Shown piece by piece: positions 57,709 to 64,000 of a stretch of DNA of 64,000 nucleotides. Source of the DNA: Epiperipatus broadwayi (lineage: Eukaryota > Onychophora > Udeonychophora > Euonychophora > Peripatidae); contig JAQFVV010006246.1 of the NCBI GenBank assembly GCA_028023455.1, positions 921,501 to 985,500 on the forward strand, in the 5' to 3' direction. The notes beneath the pieces were generated by a model that was not told the DNA's origin, did no database searches, and was given only the letters and a program-made list of their open reading frames with translations. The position numbers and the translations under genes were made by a program. Position 1 is the stretch's first letter. Each line of letters begins with the position of its first letter.

Positions 57709-59888
57709 CTTTATCCTAGCAATTAAAAGAAATTAAGTAATGACTCAACATATAAATTTCATGGTGTTGAAATGTAAGATAGCTATCTAAAAAAAAAAAT
57801 CAAATTCAGTAACAATCTGGAAGCAACTAAAATTAGTTAATATATTGGATTCAACATGTCAATTATTATTTTTTTCAAGGAGATAAAATATATGCATTTG
57901 AAAACCGATACTTTTCTCTAATGTGATATTTTCTTCAATTTAACCTTGACTAGAATGCATTCAAATATTAAAGAAATATAAAGGAATAATAAAACAACGG
58001 AACGAGTTGAACTTTGAAAAGGGAATAAATAACTTTATTAATGTGAGTGATATGTTTGTGTATATATATATTTTGAGATTGATATTCATTTTTTGTTATT
58101 TTTAATAAAAAAATGAACGTTTTTATAAGTATAATTCTATTCTATTTAAGCATCTTGTTTAAAAGAAAACAAAACGTTTAATAGATGTCAAAATTAACAC
58201 TTAAGTATTAGAAATTTGTAAGTAAAGATCTAAGTTTAGGTTGCATATGGGTTATTATATATATATTTTAATAAGTGAAATTTATATTCGCAAGTTTTAT
58301 TATAAAATTTTTTATTATTTATATAACTTAATTTTTATTATTATATTATTTATTTATTTATTAGATAATTGGATATGTTCTTGGGGATCGAGTTGATTTA
58401 TTGAAGGTTACCTATCAGTTAGAAATCGTCATTATATTTATATTGCGTGTACGTATATAAGATAACAAATAACAAAATGTGGTGAAATAAGTTCCGTATT
58501 CTTATTAAGTTATAAGTTAGCACTAAATGGCTGTCATCAAAGATATGTTATATTTATAGGTCTGAGTGAGCCTAGTCATAAATAATAAAAAATAGTATTC
58601 AATGCTTGTAGAAATAAGTATAGTCCAAAAGTGAATATAATATATAAACCTTTTATAATGTATTGGAATAAATTTTGATGATTTCTTTTGATTTAATGAT
58701 ATTTAATCGATTAACTTAGCTTTGAGAGCTTATTTATGATGTATTATCTATTTTATTAATTTACAATATTTTATCAGTCAATTATTCACTTATTTATTTA
58801 TCTACTTTCATTATTACTTCATATAGTAATTTTTATGCAGACCTAAACAACAATTCATATATTTGCTGTATATAATCTACTTTTATTTTTTAATTTTTTT
58901 TTTTAATTTTGAATATTTGGAAAATATAAATATGGATTTGTGTTTATATTAATGTATACTTGTTGAGCACAAATACATCTTTGTCTATTTAATATATATA
59001 TACTTATTGCAAGTATATGTGTATTATTATTTTTTTGTATTTGGGTTTGTATTTAAAAACTATTTAAAACACTGATACTACTTAAAAATCAAACCATAAT
59101 ATAGAAATAAAGGATGTACTATTTGTTTTATAAGTAATGCCTTTGTATTTTATTTGGAAGAGTATTAATATTTTATTATTATTTTTCTTTTTAGTGCCAG
59201 AATCATTATGAAGTTTATTAAATTTACAACCTAATGGAGAATAATTTCGTATTTCAATTATTATTTAGTTTTTAGGTCACTTACACAAGTCAATGTTTAT
59301 TGATATGTTTAGATATACATAAGTTTACTTATTTGATGTGTAAATTAGATTCAACAAAATTTCCTTTGTTTCTAGTATATATTTTGTTAGTTAGTCATAT
59401 TAACCCTGAGAATAAATTATAATGATGGGTCTTATTATTGCTCTGTATGATTTTGGATTTATTTCATGTATAGTTATTTGGAAGGACATATAAACAATTT
59501 ATTTAAATATAATTAGGATAATTTTATCTTTCTTCATTTAAATTATACAATCTGTTATATTTGGCTTTCTCAACAATTGGATTCATTTAGATTGTTAAGA
59601 TCTTTCTTTATATGTATATTCAAATCTATTATATTTGTTGTTCAATGTTTTGGGCCTGTTTTCTTCATGGGTGTATTTTTGTTTGATATATATATATATA
59701 TATATTGTACCTATATTGATATAAGCACATATAATTTTTATCTAAAATTATTATTAAAGTAATCTTTCATAAAAGAAAAACAAAATTAAATGTTGAAGAG
59801 TTTATTGCAGCTTGTTTTCGAAAAAGATAAGAATTAAATAGTTTTCTAGAGTTAGTTTTTGAAATAAAAAAGCTACAATTAACTAATC
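57709..59888. other. Untranslated AT-rich DNA
   Basis: Contains a (TA)n tract at 59686-59705 and no coding. It lies before the polypurine tract and may be the 3' untranslated part of an LTR element. Confidence 0.45.
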
Positions 59889-59906
59889 AAAAGGGGGGAG
59901 GGGGAG
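59889..59906 (+). promoter_or_regulatory. Polypurine tract before an LTR
   Basis: AAAAGGGGGGAGGGGGAG is the most purine-rich run in the window. In LTR elements such a tract primes plus-strand DNA and lies directly before the 3' LTR. A TATA-bearing LTR follows. Confidence 0.6.
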
Positions 59907-61421
59907 TCTTGGTTTGAGAAATTAAACTAAAGGTTTACAAAAGGAAATAAATAGTTTTTATTAGTATTCGTAAAAATATAATTTAAAAAGTTAAAACATA
60001 CAAATCTCTTTTCATTCAAGTTTAATTAAAGAAAAAATAATGTTAAAACTAAATAGTAAATTGTATTAAAAATATATGTGCGTATATATGTGCGATTGTC
60101 AACAATAGAATAAATGTTATTATAAAGTTAAAGAAGATTATTATTAAAAAACACGGCAATGGTTATTAATTAAAATATAAAACAACATCTCTGCATGGCT
60201 ATTACTAATTAAGCAATCTTTCAAAACACATTTATCAAATGATTATCATTGGAATTTGATAACAGATCTTTGCCAGAGATATTAGAAAGACAACAAGGCG
60301 CAGGTATAAATAGACCTTTTTTATCGGACAGTAATCATTCCACAAATTAATTGAGTGAGTGCAGTTCAGAAATTAATTGTGCAGTTAACAAACAAAATGC
60401 AGTGTTGAGAAGATCTTGGGAACGCATGTTTATCTCCAGCCCAGATGTCCGAGAAAACAGCAGATCTGCCCGTGAATTAATGTCAGCTTAACATCTTAGA
60501 AAAATCTCCATCAGTATCTATTTGTCTCTGATAGTAATAATCATGAAAATTAGGAAACTCAGCAAGGAGACATCCCAGCCGACTGGAAGAATTCATACTG
60601 GAACCATTTATACTGGAAGAAACAACAAACAAGAAGAAAACAAAGTGTTAAATCTATGTTTAAAATCCTAGGTAAAACATTTGCTTATTTTTGTTATACT
60701 GTAATAGCCATTGCATTTCATTAATTCATGCGAATCCTCCAAGAGTCTAATTATATGAACTCGATATCATACATAAATGAACTATTGATATGTGTGTGAT
60801 TAAATTTCAAATGCTATGTAGTTCTTTATTATCATTATTATGTGTGTGCATGAGTTAATATGTGCGTGATCATTGTATCAATATTTATTAGTTAAATTAA
60901 AGTGTTCTGTTATTAAATCTATAGGAATATTTAAACTATTTAGAAATGTTAATTTAAAATATGCGTGTGTTTTATTAGAATGTTTAAATTTAGTAAATAA
61001 ATGTTAGTTAATAAATTATCTTTAAAATTAAACTTTATTTGTCGGTCAATTCTTTTTATCTATTCCTTTTACCAAATTCTTTTATCAATTCCTTTTAACA
61101 AATTCTTTTATCAATTCTTTTAATCACTAATTAAATATAATCTATTAGTGATTACAAACAGCTGAGCTAGTTGTGGATTTAGGCATTGAGCTAGTGGCCA
61201 TTGCTCAAAGGGCGTTATTTATTCATCCATGAATAGATAGCTGGCGCCTGTGTTTATACACAAACAAAAAGTGCTTCGGATGTGGTCAACTCAACAGTCG
61301 AGAAGAAGCTATGTCCTGGAAATTTAACATTAGTTATATACTTTATAGCTATCGTTTGGGCATACATACTCTCTGAGTATGTTCTTCTCTGCCTAAGAGA
61401 CCGGTGATACGAATCCACACA
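59907..61421 (+). repeat. LTR, plus orientation (about 1.5 kb)
   Basis: The left limit is set by the polypurine tract. The right limit is CCACACA at 61415-61421, where similarity to the inverted copy ends. TATA box at 60305-60310. The part 60609-61421 recurs inverted at 63183-64000 with about 97% identity over the 300 bases I compared by eye. It could be the 3' LTR of element C or the 5' LTR of the unit carrying the Gag ORF at 61778. A conventional TG at the left edge is not evident. Confidence 0.65.
60305..60310 (+). promoter_or_regulatory. TATA box of the LTR
   Basis: GCAGGTATAAATAGACC occurs in locally GC-richer DNA. Transcription would start about 25-30 bases on, near 60335, towards the Gag ORF at 61778. 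Confidence 0.6.
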
Positions 61422-61777
61422 TTCGAATATGGTTCAATGGCTTTACCCAACATGGGCCAAACCTGTCATAAATGACAGTTAATTAAATACTTTGTTCTTG
61501 TTGAAAATAAAAATCTAAAAAGTTAAATTACGTTTGTAAAAGTGTTTTAATTTAAAAAAAAAAGAATTGACCGAAAACTTTTTTTTTTCGAAATGAAAAG
61601 AGATTTTGACATTTATGCTATTGAATCAGAGTCAATTAGATGTTTGGGTGGAGTTAAAGCATTAAGATCGGGTAGAGAAAAGGACTAAAAGGGTGGAGTT
61701 AGCGTGAGTTTCCGTATTAGTAAGAAAATAAATAAATAAGTCGTATTTAAATTTAGTTTAACATAAGCGCTAGTACT
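61422..61777 (+). other. Leader between LTR and Gag-like ORF
   Basis: Eight bases after the LTR end there is TGGTTCAATGGCTTTACCC, a possible primer-binding site (starts TGG). The rest is untranslated leader with no structure I recognise. Confidence 0.4.
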
Positions 61778-62374
61778 TTGAAATTGAAATTTTTGAAAAT
61801 GGATCCGAAAGAAAGCCCAATATATTTTAAAAATCCCCAGTTAGTAGAAAAGGAGAAAGAAGAAGTATCTGAGACACGAATGATGATGAAAATGATGATG
61901 AATATGATGGAAGAAATGTGTCAAGAATTTAAACAAAGTCAACAAGAATTGTGTCAGAAATTTGAGCAAAGCCAACAAAAGCTCAAAGAAGAACTCAAAG
62001 CAGAATTGAAGGCAGAAATTAGTCAGGTTAAAACAGAAATTAAAGAACTCAGAGCAGAAGTAAGAGAAATAAGATGTGAGATAATGGTAAAGGTAGAGAA
62101 GAACCAAGAAGTTATAGAGTTAGATTTAATTAAAGAAAGTCAAAAAGTTGAAAAGGAAGTTGAGGTCACGAAAGAGGTAGAAATTGAATTAGAATCAGAT
62201 AGCATTGTGACAGATAAAGTAGAAACTTATGTAGATCAAAAGGTAGAAAATAGCGTAAAAGAGTTTTTACAAAAAATTAAAAATAAAAGGTTTAAAGTAA
62301 ACGTTCGCATTCACTGTAGACATAGATTTAAAACAAAGAGAAAGCATAAAAAAAAAATTCCCAGATTGATGTAA
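61778..62374 (+). CDS. Gag-type coiled-coil ORF of the LTR unit
   Basis: An intact 198-codon frame. The methionine at 61799 (MDPKESPIYFKNPQ), 21 bases in, is the more likely start, because the homologous minus-strand ORF at 51438-52325 aligns only beyond it. Residues from about 35 to 115 are M-M-K then Glu/Lys/Gln heptads (QEFKQSQQELCQKFEQSQQK), a long coiled coil. The middle is acidic (KEVEVTKEVEIELESD) and the end is basic (RCRHRFKTKRKHKKKI-like, 62305-62370). After the stop, text in another frame near 62485-62540 still reads FVERKKEPPD, like KEPPD at the end of the relative. No capsid, protease or RT follows. It is probably the N-terminal part of Gag in this gypsy lineage; the function is inferred from position and homology only. 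Confidence 0.6.
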   Translation: MKLKFLKMDPKESPIYFKNPQLVEKEKEEVSETRMMMKMMMNMMEEMCQEFKQSQQELCQKFEQSQQKLKEELKAELKAEISQVKTEIKELRAEVREIRCEIMVKVEKNQEVIELDLIKESQKVEKEVEVTKEVEIELESDSIVTDKVETYVDQKVENSVKEFLQKIKNKRFKVNVRIHCRHRFKTKRKHKKKIPRLM

Positions 62375-63182
62375 TTCGGAGTTTGTCTAGATATAAAGGT
62401 TTTCTGAGTTACGAAGTCGAAAACAGAACAGAAAGAGAAAGAGATAAAGCAATAAAATATAAAAGTGGAACCGATAAGAGAGGAAAGTTAGTTTATATTA
62501 TAGAATTTGTAGAAAGAAAGAAGGAACCCCCTGACATAGTTTAAAAGTTACTAAATGGGCGGAATAGTAAAGGAAATAAACAAAAAGGACCGGAAATGGA
62601 CTATGAGTCTAATATAATTATTTTGACGTAGGTGAAAAGCCTGAATTAGAATTTCGCTATTTAAAATGATGGATTGTTTTGTCAAATAATAATAACGGAG
62701 GCTTCACAAAATAAAAGACTTTTTTTTTCTCCACGCACATATTAATTAAAAAAATGTTCATAAATAAACAGTTCAAATAAATAAAAATCAATAAAATCAA
62801 GTTAAATAAATGGATCAAATTAAGGATTTAGAAATAATGTTTGTAGAATTAAATAAATGAATAAAATAACGGAAATACATAAAATAAAAAACAAGTTAAA
62901 TAAACAAGTATAATATATCTGTAGAAAATAAATAAAATATTCATATTAAAATAAAATAGTTTTCTGAGTACACACACGTTAATATATAAGTTAAAGTAAT
63001 GGGTTAAAAGTAATACCGTAATATAAATAAATATGTAAATTGATGTCCGTGATAGTTTAGAATAGTATTGTAAGATTAAATGAATAATATTTAAATAATG
63101 TTCATAATGAATTTAAAAATAATATAAATGAAAGTCAATCTAAGTTGTATTAGGAGCGTATAAGGGTTTGAATCTAAAGGGA
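62375..63182. other. Non-coding gap between Gag-type ORF and inverted LTR
   Basis: It starts with a decayed extension of the ORF (to about 62545). The rest, 62700-63160, is low-complexity AAATAAATA-rich DNA. Confidence 0.5.
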
Positions 63183-64000
63183 TGTGTGGATTCATATCAC
63201 CGGTCTCTTAGACAGAGAAGAACATACTCAGAGAGTATGTATGCCCAAACAATAGCTATAAAGTATATAACTAATGTTACATTTCTAGGACATAGCTTCT
63301 TCTCGGCTGTTGAGTTGAACACCACGTCCAAAGCACTTTTTTTGTTTGTGTATAAACACAGGCGCCAGCTATCTATTCAAGGATGAATAAATAACGCACT
63401 TTGAGCAATGGCCACTAGCTCAATGCCTAAATCCACGACTAGCTCAGCTGATTGTAATCGCTAATAGATTATACTTAATTAATGATTAAAAGAATTGATA
63501 AAAGAATTTATTAAAAGGAATTGATAAAAGAATTTGGTAAAAGGAATTGATAAAAAGAATTGACCGACAAATAAAGTTTAATTTTAAAGATAATTTATTA
63601 ACTAACACTTATTTACTAAATTTAAACATTCTAATAAAACACACACATATTTTAAATTAACATTTCTAAATAGTTTAAATATTCCTATAGATTTAATAAC
63701 AGAACACTCTAATTTAACTAATAAATATTGATATAATGATCACACACATATTAAATCATGCACACACATAATAATGATAATAAAGGACTACATAGCATTT
63801 GAAATTTAATCACACACATATCAATAGTTCATTTATGTATGATATCGAGTTCATATAATTAGACTCTTGGAGGATTTGCACGAATTAATGAAATGCAATG
63901 GCTATTACAGTATAACGAAAATAAGCAAATGTTTTACCTAGGATTTTGAACATAGATTTAACACTTTGTTTTCTTCTTGTTTGTTGTTTCTTCCATATGA
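63183..64000 (-). repeat. Inverted copy of the LTR (cut by window end)
   Basis: The reverse complement matches 60609-61421 with few substitutions and short indels (e.g. one longer T-run near 63336). The inner edge TGTGTGGA at 63183 mirrors TCCACACA at 61414-61421. The U3 and TATA would lie beyond the window. The open stretch 63168-63386 is chance. Confidence 0.9.

Noticed and set aside
61841-62107. 88-codon minus-strand hydrophobic frame
   Set aside because: It is the complement of the Lys/Glu-rich coiled coil at 61778-62374, which reads as Phe/Leu-rich nonsense.

Overview
This is a window of nuclear DNA from an invertebrate animal. It is very AT-rich and almost entirely non-coding. Three split exons of a CUB-domain protein sit in long introns that are full of decayed retroelements. 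CUB exons show that it is a metazoan. The mix of RTE-type LINEs, Penelope-like elements and Ty3/gypsy elements, whose Gags begin with methionine- and lysine-rich coiled coils, would suit an arthropod or another invertebrate. The sequence alone does not settle the phylum. I see no bacterial operon, rRNA gene, CRISPR array or intact tRNA gene.

Host gene, + strand: exons at 12570-12736, 26778-26950 and 40567-40768. Their splice phases match exactly (in at phase 2, then 1, then 0, then out at phase 1). Together they encode the second half of one CUB domain followed by a complete second CUB domain, so this is a multi-CUB, cubilin-like or related extracellular protein. The two introns are about 14.0 kb and 13.6 kb. 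The exon for the first half of the first CUB, and everything after 40768, were not found.

1-12569: AT-rich sequence with a Penelope-like 3' end that carries a tRNA-like module (about 1078-1488), a dense tandem-repeat field (1980-2940), two decayed RTE LINE pieces (3836-4205 and 6720-8060), a fold-back element (4345-4638) and a degenerate minisatellite (5315-5511). 12737-26777 (intron): microsatellite, palindromic MITE (13939-14203), nested inverted repeats (15830-16490), a nearly full-length but broken RTE LINE on the minus strand (17025-19850), two Penelope-like tails in opposite orientation (22702-23278), a decayed Mag-like gypsy (23373-24880) and a third Penelope-like endonuclease plus tRNA-like tail (25640-26312). 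26951-40566 (intron): a non-RTE LINE (27235-29465, minus) inserted in a fold-back repeat cluster, then an 8.9 kb LTR retrotransposon (30659-39539, minus). That element has 2.4-2.5 kb LTRs, an ATAT target duplication, and a pol gene reduced to protease joined to the integrase tail.

40769-64000: a LINE with a C-terminal zinc knuckle (41010-42570, plus), then a pile of LTR elements. These are a comparatively GC-rich gypsy pol on the minus strand (45866-48950), a probable LTR (48960-50565), a 266-bp tandem duplication, and a Gag coiled-coil piece on the minus strand (51438-52325). That piece abuts head-to-head an almost complete gypsy pol on the plus strand (52340-55863), which is followed by an extra ORF with lysine-rich repeats (55926-56760). 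A polypurine tract (59889-59906) and a TATA-bearing LTR (about 59907-61421) come next, then a second Gag coiled-coil ORF (61778-62374). The window ends inside an inverted copy of that same LTR (63183-64000).

Apart from the CUB gene, nothing here looks like a working host gene. Every retroelement carries frameshifts, stops, deletions or missing catalytic residues. The most interesting items are the Penelope-like elements whose 3' regions hold a tRNA-like promoter module, the inverted LTR pair flanking a Gag-only ORF, and the gypsy lineage with coiled-coil Gag and an extra ORF.
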